Assembly (NCBI GenBank): GCA_023091735.1
Contig: JALKBU010001344.1
Location: forward strand, 1-12,294
DNA length: 12,294 bases
Direction of reading: 5' to 3'
From: Trichomonas tenax
Lineage: Eukaryota; Parabasalia; Trichomonadida; Trichomonadidae
Shown: positions 1 to 6,944 of the stretch, piece after piece
Layout: every line of letters starts with the position of its first letter
Numbering within the stretch: position 1 is the stretch's first letter
The notes under the pieces: model-generated
Seen by the model: only the letters and a program-made list of their open reading frames with translations
The model's database searches: none
Told to the model about the DNA's origin: nothing
Position numbers and translations under genes: made by a program

Positions 1-10
1 AAAAAATTAT

Positions 11-38
11 GCGCTGAGACACCATCTTTCCTCAGCGC
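11..38. repeat. short perfect hairpin at the window edge
   Basis: GCGCTGAG (11-18) and CTCAGCGC (31-38) are perfect complements around a 12-base loop. The stem is GC-rich in an AT-rich spacer, so it stands out. It might belong to the 3' end of a transcript lying left of the window, but nothing here proves transcription. Confidence 0.55.
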
Positions 39-1009
39 TGCATATTAGTGCATACATTTATGCTGGAAATCGTATATTTTTGGACGATTTGTAATGCAAT
101 CAATGATTTGATAGATATATAGACTGTTCCACTTATACCACTGGATAGACAACTATCAATAAGTACATGAAAGTACTTTCAAATCGAAAAAATATTGATC
201 AGATAAAAAGTTATGAAGGTCGCGGGACTACACCGCAGAAGGAAAAATTTTCCCAGAAAAATGATCATCACAAGGTCCTGAATCGTTTCATGCCACGTTC
301 GCGCGCAAAAATTAGGAAAAAATAGCAAAACCACTGCTCACAATAATCCCAAGCAATTGATTAAAAAAATAAATATTAGATAAATTTTATTCGTTATTTT
401 TCCCGGCTTTTTTTCTCATAATTATGATGATCAATAACCCTGGGTGGACAAAATTTTGGATTCCCATAATAAATCACACTCTGTATACTATTTTCTGAAA
501 AACAGACCTTTCTTACTCAATTCATTGTCTTTAAGAAAATGACAAATAAAAAACATTTTTGCCATGTAGACTTTACAACTAGAAATAAATGAACTTGAAC
601 ATAATGAATCAAGAGAAATAAAAGGATTTCTTCATTCCTCAATTATATAAAAAGGAAACCATAGATGGTGGAATCTATGCCATTGATAAAAATTGAAAAT
701 TATACATGAATCAATAATTCTTTAAGTGGAAAAATGATATAATGCTTGAAATCCATAGGAATAGTTTATCGTTAGGATGTTCACGCGTTCATAGTTTCCT
801 ATTTTATAAATGCTTAATTCATAGGTCCAATCAAAAAATAAATTATCAAATTTATCATAATTGTCACTAATTTCTTTGATTATTGAATTATGTGACTTTT
901 GCGCAAAAATGTGAGAATAAGATGTTTGATGTAAATCATACCAACATCAAAATGTGAGTGATTTTAAAAATTTGAGGTGTCAAAAAAAATGAAATAAAAT
1001 GCGATAGCA

Positions 1010-1164
1010 TTACATGACAATTTTTGAGCATACTATTATCAGCGTTACATGGCATTAATTTTTGCAAAAGAAAACAGAAATTTACATGTCAAACAGCAAT
1101 GTTTGAAATACTTACATGACAGAACAATTAAGCTTTACTTGACAGAACAAAACCCATCATGTAA
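1010..1164 (+). promoter_or_regulatory. cluster of six TTACATGNCA-like motifs upstream of the oxidoreductase gene
   Basis: Five plus-strand copies are visible: TTACATGACA 1010-1019, TTACATGGCA 1045-1054, TTACATGTCA 1082-1091, TTACATGACA 1112-1121 and TTACTTGACA 1135-1144. A reversed partial copy (TCATGTAA) lies at 1157-1164. The start-to-start distances are 35, 37, 30 and 23 bases. The cluster ends about 265 bases before the ATG of the next gene and points towards it. The same motif recurs at 4668-4696, 4980-5008 and 6767-6795. It may be a transcription factor site or part of a dispersed repeat; I know of no named element it matches. Confidence 0.5.
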
Positions 1165-1411
1165 AATTGTGTGAGGTTAGTTCGATACTTCGTTTAATCG
1201 TTTTACCACCACCATCGCATGCAGCACCAGATATCAATTGCGAATTTTGGTGGCTCGATTGCCACTGAAAAATTCACGCCGATCGCATTTTGAATGAACA
1301 ATAAAATTTTAATTCAAATTATAAAGTCAATTTCGTCAGCGCAATCATCTATTTCGAGATGAATATAGCATGTTTCGATTTTAAGCTTTTCTGTGAGATT
1401 TGAAATTTTTC

Positions 1412-1422
1412 TCACTTCATTT
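1412..1422 (+). promoter_or_regulatory. double trichomonad initiator (Inr)
   Basis: TCACTT (1412-1417) and the overlapping TCATTT (1417-1422) both fit the trichomonad initiator TCA(+1)YTW. Transcription from A1414 or A1419 would give a 5' leader of 16 or 11 bases before the ATG at 1430, the very short leader typical of these organisms. This supports 1430 as the true start rather than the in-frame TTG at 1400, which lies upstream of both initiators. Confidence 0.75.
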
Positions 1423-1429
1423 CTCTAAA

Positions 1430-2140
1430 ATGCGCGTTCTGATTCTCGTCGCACACGTTGATCCAACACAGAAAGCCCACTCCTACATGATTGCCAACGC
1501 AATCAACGAGTCCTTCACATCCAATGGCCACGAAGCTCGCATTGTCGACCTCGTCAAGGTCGGTTTCGACAAAGTGGCCACATCCTGCGACTTCAAGGAG
1601 GTCAAGATCGAGAACTTCGCATACGGTGCTAACCAGGCTCCAGAGAATTTGATTGATGAGATCAAAGTCCAGCAGGAGAACATCAAGTGGGCAACACACA
1701 TCATTGCTGTCGGCCCAGTCTGGTTCTCCAGATTCCCAGCTTGCTTTTACGCTTACACGGAGCGTGTTTTCTCCTTCGGTTTCGGCTGGGACTACAAGCA
1801 CAACGGTGCCACAGGTCTCTTCGCTGACAAGAAGTTCGCCGTCATCATCACAGCCGGTGCTCCACCAATGGCATTCATGGGCGACAACGGCGACGGCTTA
1901 GACGCATACCTCCAGACCGTCACATACGTCTTCAGATACACAGGCATGAAGGTTGCACACGCCATCGGTTTGTATGGTGCTAACTCTCCAAACCGCGTCC
2001 AGGAGCATAACCAGTGGATCGAGAAGCTTAAGGGCGTTGTTCTTAAACTCGACCAGTGGAAGGAGATCCCAGCTGACCAGTTCCACTATGGTACGCTCGC
2101 CAAGATGAACCCAGAAACAATCGACACAATTGTTGCTTAA
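1430..2140 (+). CDS. flavodoxin-fold NAD(P)H:quinone oxidoreductase-like protein
   Basis: Predicted 236-residue soluble flavoprotein of the NQO1/MdaB-like flavodoxin-fold family, which uses NAD(P)H to reduce quinones or related electron acceptors through bound FMN or FAD. Visible features: beta-1 and the nucleotide-binding start MRVLILVAHVDP (1-12); an NGHEARIVDL strand about 32-41; the flavin-loop-like GPVWFSRFP (95-103) after a WATHIIAV strand; the family's ERVF segment (111-114) followed by GFGWDY (117-122); a TAGAPP loop (141-146); and a C-terminal YTGMKV strand. Length fits the family. Codons are strongly C-ended, unlike the neighbouring genes, which suggests high expression. The ATG at 1430 is chosen because it follows a double initiator and begins exactly at the conserved first strand. 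The stop codon is part of TAAA. Substrate and cofactor are inferred from the family. No targeting presequence is seen, so a cytosolic site is likely. Confidence 0.85.
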   Translation: MRVLILVAHVDPTQKAHSYMIANAINESFTSNGHEARIVDLVKVGFDKVATSCDFKEVKIENFAYGANQAPENLIDEIKVQQENIKWATHIIAVGPVWFSRFPACFYAYTERVFSFGFGWDYKHNGATGLFADKKFAVIITAGAPPMAFMGDNGDGLDAYLQTVTYVFRYTGMKVAHAIGLYGANSPNRVQEHNQWIEKLKGVVLKLDQWKEIPADQFHYGTLAKMNPETIDTIVA

Positions 2141-2141
2141 A
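2138..2141 (+). terminator. stop codon overlapping TAAA polyadenylation signal
   Basis: The stop codon TAA plus the next base forms TAAA, the tetranucleotide that acts as poly(A) signal in Trichomonas, where overlap with the stop codon is common. Functional assignment is by analogy. Confidence 0.5.
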
Positions 2142-2818
2142 TTCAACTGTTCATGATATAGAATAAAGGCTATCAATGAAACTTCGCCAAAATTAATCTA
2201 TTTATATTACTTCCCCCTTCCAAACATCGAGTCTAAATGACCACCATAACATTGAAAAATTAGGGCCTATGGTTAATAGATCCATATTCTACTCCAAAAG
2301 GATTCCTATATCAGAATGATTATTGCAATTGTTTACCATGCAAGATTTATTCTCAAATTTGATTGATCACATTTATGCTGATTTCTTCTATGTGCTCATA
2401 TACCATGGCATAGCGATATAATTTGATTGTGTGTTATTGCACCAACACACATTGATTGTTGTAATATTGGAAATCTATGATAATTTTAACAATTACTTCA
2501 CTAATTATGTGTACGCTATATATCTGCAAGTTCTTGGCTTTCTTATACATAACACATATCTCCATTATATTGAATATTGGATGAAGAAATAATTTTCATC
2601 ATCACCCAAAGTTTTTATGCATATGAACGATGTTTTATAGGAGTGCCTGGTAAGTTTTGTGTTTAACCCAGAAGATGGTCACCATATTTTAATTTTGAAA
2701 TCTGATAATAACAGAATACTAGTTATAGGAATCATGAACCAATTAAAATAGGAGCAAATTAACAAAAATATAAATTTATAAACAAAAGTAAGGAAACAAA
2801 ATAAAAAAATATATAAAA
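2142..2818. other. intergenic region between two convergent genes
   Basis: AT-rich spacer between the 3' ends of the oxidoreductase (+) and HEAT-repeat (-) genes. I see no gene, RNA gene or strong repeat. On the minus strand a TAAA at 2778-2775 lies about 40 bases after the stop of the HEAT-repeat gene and could be its poly(A) signal. Confidence 0.55.
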
Positions 2819-4144
2819 TTACGAATTAATGCACTCTCTCACATTAGCAACACCATCATTCTTAAGCTGTGAGACGATGTCACCAAAATGAGACTCACCA
2901 ATCTGTTTGATAACTTTGCAGAGAACTAATCTTTTCTGCCATGAGCCTCTCATGAGTCTTTCGATTGCACCTTGGATGATCGAGTTGTCGCTCCTAATGA
3001 GCATCGACCAAAGGTTCGCGCTCTCTGATCTGATGATTGCAGTTTGGTCTTCAGAGAAAATTTCTGTGAGACGCAATAAATGGCTTCCAAGATCAGGTAT
3101 GAAGTCTTCACACTGCTTGAGAAGAGCGTATCTGGTCCTCCAATCAGGAATCTTTGTTGGATCCAATAGCTCGATGAAATCAGTCTTATTTGAGAAGTTC
3201 TTTGAGAACGAATACAACCTCCATGCAAATGGAGCGAAAGGTACGAGTTCTGTGGCCGCTCTGATATATAATGGTTCTTCTGATTTAATATCTGCCTTAT
3301 TGGCTGTTTCTAACAATGCTACTGCAGCGTCATTCTTATCTATTTTGATTGCCTCGAAGAATGCATCAATGATTTCCGAGAAAGAAGTGGACATCACAAC
3401 CTCTGGCATCGAAGGAAAAGCGTAACGAACGGTAATAGAGTTGGAAAGAAGTTTCTTATACTCATCGATCAGCGGTGGCGAGGCCTTTCCTATGACTGTC
3501 GCTGCAACTTGTCGAACACCAGGGTGTGGATCGTTTGCTGCTTGAATTAAGATTTGGCACATGGAATCCTCGTCTATCATGCAATTAGGGAGCACAGTAA
3601 GAACGGCTCCACGAATTACTGAAGACTTATCATTTGCTAATGTTTCGAAAATATACTGAACGCGTGAAAAATCGCAGACAATAGATATCAAGTGGACGGC
3701 CAGATTCCTTGTGCTTTGATCATCGTCGAGGTAATAATGAGAAACAAGTTCGAATATGATATCGTCTCTATAATATTTCGGAATAACTGAGGCAATTTCA
3801 ACAGCCAGTTGTGTCAGATCAGAGGCTTTTCTGGGGCCTCCAAATTTTATCGTAGATTGCAATGTGGAAAAAATCTCGTTACGAAGAATTGAAGATCCTT
3901 CTTCGGGATAATTATCGATAATGAGGCGAAATAATGTTGGTAATGTCTCAAATTTGTTCTTTTTATCCTGTTTGATCACGTTCTTGATTTCCGGAAGCAA
4001 TGTTTCGTTAATTAATGCAATGCTGAACTCGTCGTTACTGACTTGATGCGGAATCAACGGTGCGCACTGCTTGTTGACGAAATCCGGGTCCGCCAAGTTA
4101 CTTATTCGCAAACTTGGCGAACTCAAAGTAAAAGAATCAAACAT
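2819..4144 (-). CDS. HEAT-repeat protein, resembles PP2A scaffold subunit A
   Basis: 441-residue all-helical protein made of HEAT-like repeats. Repeat signatures visible: NDKSSVIRGAVL (171-182), NDPHPGVRQVAA (204-215), DWRTRYALLKQ (334-344), GSWQKRLVL (400-408) and DGVANVREC (430-438). The pattern (D/W)xx(V/T)R at inter-helix turns, and especially the C-terminal W-x-x-R repeat followed by a DxVANVR turn, recalls the A subunit of protein phosphatase 2A, which bridges catalytic and regulatory subunits. That family usually has 15 repeats and about 590 residues, so this protein is shorter and ends just after the ANVR turn, where the known scaffold continues for another helix. It may be a divergent PP2A-A paralogue or another HEAT adaptor. 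The start is the first ATG of the frame. A weak initiator lies 52 bases upstream. Confidence 0.75.
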   Translation of the reverse strand: MFDSFTLSSPSLRISNLADPDFVNKQCAPLIPHQVSNDEFSIALINETLLPEIKNVIKQDKKNKFETLPTLFRLIIDNYPEEGSSILRNEIFSTLQSTIKFGGPRKASDLTQLAVEIASVIPKYYRDDIIFELVSHYYLDDDQSTRNLAVHLISIVCDFSRVQYIFETLANDKSSVIRGAVLTVLPNCMIDEDSMCQILIQAANDPHPGVRQVAATVIGKASPPLIDEYKKLLSNSITVRYAFPSMPEVVMSTSFSEIIDAFFEAIKIDKNDAAVALLETANKADIKSEEPLYIRAATELVPFAPFAWRLYSFSKNFSNKTDFIELLDPTKIPDWRTRYALLKQCEDFIPDLGSHLLRLTEIFSEDQTAIIRSESANLWSMLIRSDNSIIQGAIERLMRGSWQKRLVLCKVIKQIGESHFGDIVSQLKNDGVANVRECINS

Positions 4145-4192
4145 GAAAAAAATTAAAAATTTCTGAAAAACAAATTGATGATTTTAATACCA

Positions 4193-4198
4193 TAATGA
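4193..4198 (-). promoter_or_regulatory. possible initiator of the HEAT-repeat gene
   Basis: Read on the minus strand this is TCATTA, which fits TCAYTW. Transcription from A at 4196 would give a 52-base leader, longer than usual in trichomonads. The nearer TCAATT and TCAGAA have the wrong base at +2. In AT-rich spacer a six-base match can be chance. Confidence 0.3.
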
Positions 4199-4979
4199 GA
4201 AAAGTCAAATTATACAAAATAAATGATTTGAGAGATGAAAAATTGAGAGAAAAGTCCACTTTTTGAGGCAAAGTTTGTTTTGAATTTGACTGATTTTTAT
4301 TGTGATGTATCTCAATTTGTTAATTGAACATTTGCTACTATACATATATTAAACATGATTCATAATTTGTACGTTGAATAAAATTTTACGAGCATTCAAA
4401 AACTTTAAAATTTATAATATCTAATGCCACTGTTAAATTCATATCATTAAATTTTTTGTCAAAATCATATTCGAAGATGAACCGCACATAGCAAAGCTTA
4501 TATTTCGATTTTTGATGTCAATTTTATAAATTTTTGTCAAATTATAAACGGTTTCTGCATAATCGTAATCGTAATGTTTTATTTTATTATTGTCAGCTTA
4601 ATTAGCCCTCCATTGCCCTTTTTCTCATGTTTATTCGAGCTTATATATATATAAAAATTGATGCAAATGTCATGTGAGCACAATTTTGTCATGTAAAGTT
4701 AATTATATTAACCAAAACATTCTCAACGAGATAATTGACCAATATCAAGATTATCAAGCGTTTATAACTCGAGCACTTTTAAATTAAGCAATGTAGAAGT
4801 TAACCTACCAAATAATATATTATAATTCAGTGTAATTTTGAATTTGATAATATATGTGATAATAAAACGAAACATTAGTGGCTATATATAATGTGAAGGC
4901 TTTTGAATAAAATGATATTTTTCAAAGCTTTGAAATTGGCTTAATTTTCTTGAGATTTATACTACAAAAAACTTTTATT
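4199..4979. other. AT-rich intergenic region upstream of the HEAT-repeat gene
   Basis: No gene is seen. The only structured signals are the minus-strand motif pair at 4668-4696 and a short (TA) run at about 4641-4652. Confidence 0.55.
4668..4696 (-). promoter_or_regulatory. paired TTACATGACA-type motif, 19-base spacing
   Basis: On the minus strand the two motifs are TTACATGACA (4696-4687) and TCACATGACA (4677-4668), with starts 19 bases apart. The spacing equals that of the pairs at 4980/4999 and 6767/6786. The orientation is towards the HEAT-repeat gene, about 525 bases upstream of its ATG. Function unknown. Confidence 0.5.
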
Positions 4980-5052
4980 TTACATGACATATTTGATTTT
5001 ACATGCCAAGTAAACTCGTTTTGCTATTTTTCGAGAAATGATTGATTAATTT
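4980..5052 (+). repeat. copy A of a 73-base direct repeat flanking the mannosyltransferase gene
   Basis: Collinear without gaps with 6767-6839, matching at roughly three quarters of positions by eye. The best blocks are the paired motifs TTACATGACA (4980-4989) and TTACATGCCA (4999-5008), TCGAGAAAT (5031-5039) and TGATTAATTT (5043-5052). This copy lies about 120 bases beyond the stop codon of the mannosyltransferase gene. Confidence 0.6.
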
Positions 5053-5157
5053 AGTTAAAATATCATCAACGGAATCTATAGTTAGAGAAAAAAGATCCTG
5101 TTGCAAAAGGAATATATCATCTAATATACATTGATTTGAAATAAACAGATCAAAGTA

Positions 5158-5161
5158 TTTA
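5158..5161 (-). terminator. possible TAAA poly(A) signal of the mannosyltransferase gene
   Basis: On the minus strand TAAA occurs 8 bases after the TAG stop of the upstream gene. Position and sequence fit the trichomonad poly(A) tetranucleotide, but the sequence is common in AT-rich DNA. Confidence 0.35.
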
Positions 5162-5169
5162 ATAAATAT

Positions 5170-6726
5170 CTATTTAATAAATCCATCTGTTCTCAGATGA
5201 GGAAAAGCCGATTTTCTCCACACATTTCGAAAGAGGAGCCTCTTCCTGAAGTCAGGATCTTGTGGTGTTCCATATACATACGTAGAATAAATTATATACG
5301 AAGCAATAGAAGATAGCATTATTAATACAGATATTAATATTCCAACCTTCCTTCTATGAGAAATCAAGACATCAACTAGAGCAGCAGCAATATAAATTCC
5401 AAATATTACAGGAATACAATAATGATATAGTAGTGTGAATCTTTTAACTAAAGCAAAAGGAACCCATGAAGAGAAATAACCTAACACAAATATCAGAATT
5501 GGAATGCATTTTGCTTTGATGGCATAATTCACGTTGCATTCTGAGAGAAAGACATAATACAAACCAAAAACTGATATAGCTACTGCAATGATTATCAAAA
5601 ACATATTGAATATATTAATATGAAGGCGAATTGTATCATCACCATAATACGAAATCCAAGGATGATCCATCAGTGGCCATTGCCACCATCTTGAAGTAAT
5701 TGGACCATCTGATGAGAGCATGAAATTATACTTGTGCATCTTATAAATATGTTCGAGAGTTCTCTTTGCAAGTGGTTTTTCTTGGTAAGTTTTCCAGTTT
5801 TTAATCAGATTTGTTATATTATATTGTGATTCGTCAACAATCAATTTAGAATATTGTTGGGAATAGTTATATCCTAAATAAACATGTATGAAAACAGACC
5901 CAAAATACGATATAAATGCCATAACAAATAAAAAGCAGATTTTGAAAATCATTTCTCGACATAGAGACATCAATTTGATGATACCACTTTTCAAGATGTT
6001 GTTATCAAAAAGGCTAAGAATGAATAGAGAGATAATGCTAATAAATATAAGAGAAAATGCTGTTTCTTTAATAGAACACGTAAGTGACACAACAATCATC
6101 ATTGCTAGTAAATTCAATGCTTTTTGAGATTGATACAAGTTCGATATTAAATAAATAGATAAAACAACAAAGAAATGCAAAATACCATCAGTCAGAACAT
6201 ATCTACCTTCTATTATTAATATACTTTCAAATGATATTAATGCTCCTGCTAAAAATGAAGATATTCTTGAAAAACCAAAATTAATGAACATAGGATAGCT
6301 AATAGGAGCGCATAAACTAGAATAAAAGGCAACAATGTATCGTAGTTTTTCATATCCACAAGCTTCAGCAAAGTCTTTCACATGAGAAAATTCACATTTT
6401 CCGTTATAGCCTATTAGATTTGTGTGCCAATACAAAAACAACTTGCCAAAAGGCGGATGTATGTCAAGGAAGAAGGTTCTGTTCATATAATAATTGGTCC
6501 AGTTTCCAAAATATAATTCATCAAATACTCCTCGATTTGGAAACGATATTTTGTAAAATCTAACAAATGATGATGTTATAAGAAGGGTTACTAACAAGAG
6601 AGCATCGATTAATTTGCAGTTTGTCGATTTAATTTTGATTTTGAAATCTGATTTCCCAGAAACATATGTTTCCAGCGGTTGGTTTTCTCCTCGGCCGAAT
6701 GGATCAACGTTGTAAAGGGCTTTCAT
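5170..6726 (-). CDS. protein O-mannosyltransferase (PMT/GT39 family), lacking the MIR domain
   Basis: 518-residue multi-pass membrane protein. PMT enzymes move mannose from dolichyl-phosphate-mannose to Ser/Thr of proteins in the ER lumen. Motifs in order: FDELYFG (68-74), the catalytic acidic pair of the family; FFLDIHPPFGK (85-95); GRYVLTDGIL (174-183), equal to the (S)R(F/Y)xLxD motif; SRWWQWPL (345-352), the lumenal W-x-WP motif; and KRFTLLYHYCIP (428-439), the R-x-x-x-x-YHY-x-P motif. About 11 hydrophobic segments are visible, starting at about 39-58. The lumenal loop between helices near 281 and 371 is only about 90 residues, so the MIR module of fungal and animal PMTs (usually 700-900 residues) is absent, as in bacterial PMTs. 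The start is ATG at 6726; the in-frame codon before it is TTG. Divergent from the SH3 gene. No clear initiator was found. Substrates are unknown. Confidence 0.85.
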   Translation of the reverse strand: MKALYNVDPFGRGENQPLETYVSGKSDFKIKIKSTNCKLIDALLLVTLLITSSFVRFYKISFPNRGVFDELYFGNWTNYYMNRTFFLDIHPPFGKLFLYWHTNLIGYNGKCEFSHVKDFAEACGYEKLRYIVAFYSSLCAPISYPMFINFGFSRISSFLAGALISFESILIIEGRYVLTDGILHFFVVLSIYLISNLYQSQKALNLLAMMIVVSLTCSIKETAFSLIFISIISLFILSLFDNNILKSGIIKLMSLCREMIFKICFLFVMAFISYFGSVFIHVYLGYNYSQQYSKLIVDESQYNITNLIKNWKTYQEKPLAKRTLEHIYKMHKYNFMLSSDGPITSRWWQWPLMDHPWISYYGDDTIRLHINIFNMFLIIIAVAISVFGLYYVFLSECNVNYAIKAKCIPILIFVLGYFSSWVPFALVKRFTLLYHYCIPVIFGIYIAAALVDVLISHRRKVGILISVLIMLSSIASYIIYSTYVYGTPQDPDFRKRLLFRNVWRKSAFPHLRTDGFIK

Positions 6727-6766
6727 CAATTTTTTTTGTTGAAATCACCATCAATGCTGTTATATT

Positions 6767-6839
6767 TTACATGACATATATAATTTTACTTGTCAAATAT
6801 AAGAGAATCGGGATTTGTCGAGAAATAGCTGATTAATTT
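6767..6839 (+). repeat. copy B of a 73-base direct repeat flanking the mannosyltransferase gene
   Basis: Partner of 4980-5052, in the same orientation and without gaps. It carries TTACATGACA (6767-6776) and TTACTTGTCA (6786-6795), again 19 bases apart, and shares GTCGAGAAAT/TTCGAGAAAT and TGATTAATTT in its distal half. It lies about 40 bases upstream of the mannosyltransferase ATG and about 105 bases before the SH3 gene ATG. Confidence 0.6.
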
Positions 6840-6909
6840 CGAACTTTTCTCTATTTTATAGGAACGCCATTGGTAATGCTGCTTCTACAATAAAGAAATG
6901 GTTGAATTG

Positions 6910-6915
6910 TCACTT
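6910..6915 (+). promoter_or_regulatory. trichomonad initiator (Inr) of the SH3 gene
   Basis: TCACTT fits TCA(+1)YTW exactly. Transcription from A6912 gives a 33-base leader to the ATG at 6945. It is identical in sequence to the first initiator of the oxidoreductase gene. Confidence 0.6.
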
Positions 6916-6944
6916 TTGTTAAAATTTAATTTTCGAAAAATAAC

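Larger units (their letters stand above)
1..1393. other. AT-rich intergenic region without an intact gene
   Basis: No convincing gene is seen on either strand. One weak coding-like stretch is present on the plus strand: an ATG frame from 213 runs to 383 with a single in-frame TGA at 279-281, beginning MKVAGLHRRR. It has no initiator just upstream and could be chance or a relic. A 12-base palindrome TTTTGCGCAAAA sits at 897-908. A small stem (GTGGC 1250-1254, GCCAC 1261-1265) lies near the downstream gene. The end of the region holds the motif cluster and promoter listed separately. Confidence 0.6.
6727..6944. promoter_or_regulatory. divergent promoter region
   Basis: 218 bases separate the ATG codons of the mannosyltransferase (-) and the SH3 protein (+), so both promoters must lie here. 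It contains repeat copy B with its motif pair and a good plus-strand initiator at 6910-6915. On the minus side no TCAYTW match was found close to the ATG. An out-of-frame upstream ATG lies 25 bases before the mannosyltransferase start, so its transcription probably begins downstream of that point or uses a non-canonical initiator. Confidence 0.55.

Noticed and set aside
1010..1144. CRISPR-like array because of regularly spaced short repeats
   Set aside because: The repeats are only ten bases, the spacing varies from 23 to 37, there are no cas genes, and the context is eukaryotic.
1174..1200. tRNA T-arm-like string GTTAGTTCGATACTTCG
   Set aside because: The flanking bases do not form the T stem, and no D arm, anticodon arm or acceptor stem is present.
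1400..1429. Ten extra residues at the N-terminus of the oxidoreductase from a TTG codon
   Set aside because: Trichomonads start at ATG, and both initiators lie downstream of this TTG, so it would not be in the mRNA.
1412..1801. 129-residue minus-strand open frame
   Set aside because: It is antisense to the oxidoreductase gene and results from that gene's strong codon bias.
2907..3425. 172-residue plus-strand open frame
   Set aside because: It lies entirely antisense to the HEAT-repeat gene and has no domain-like pattern; it is a shadow of that gene.
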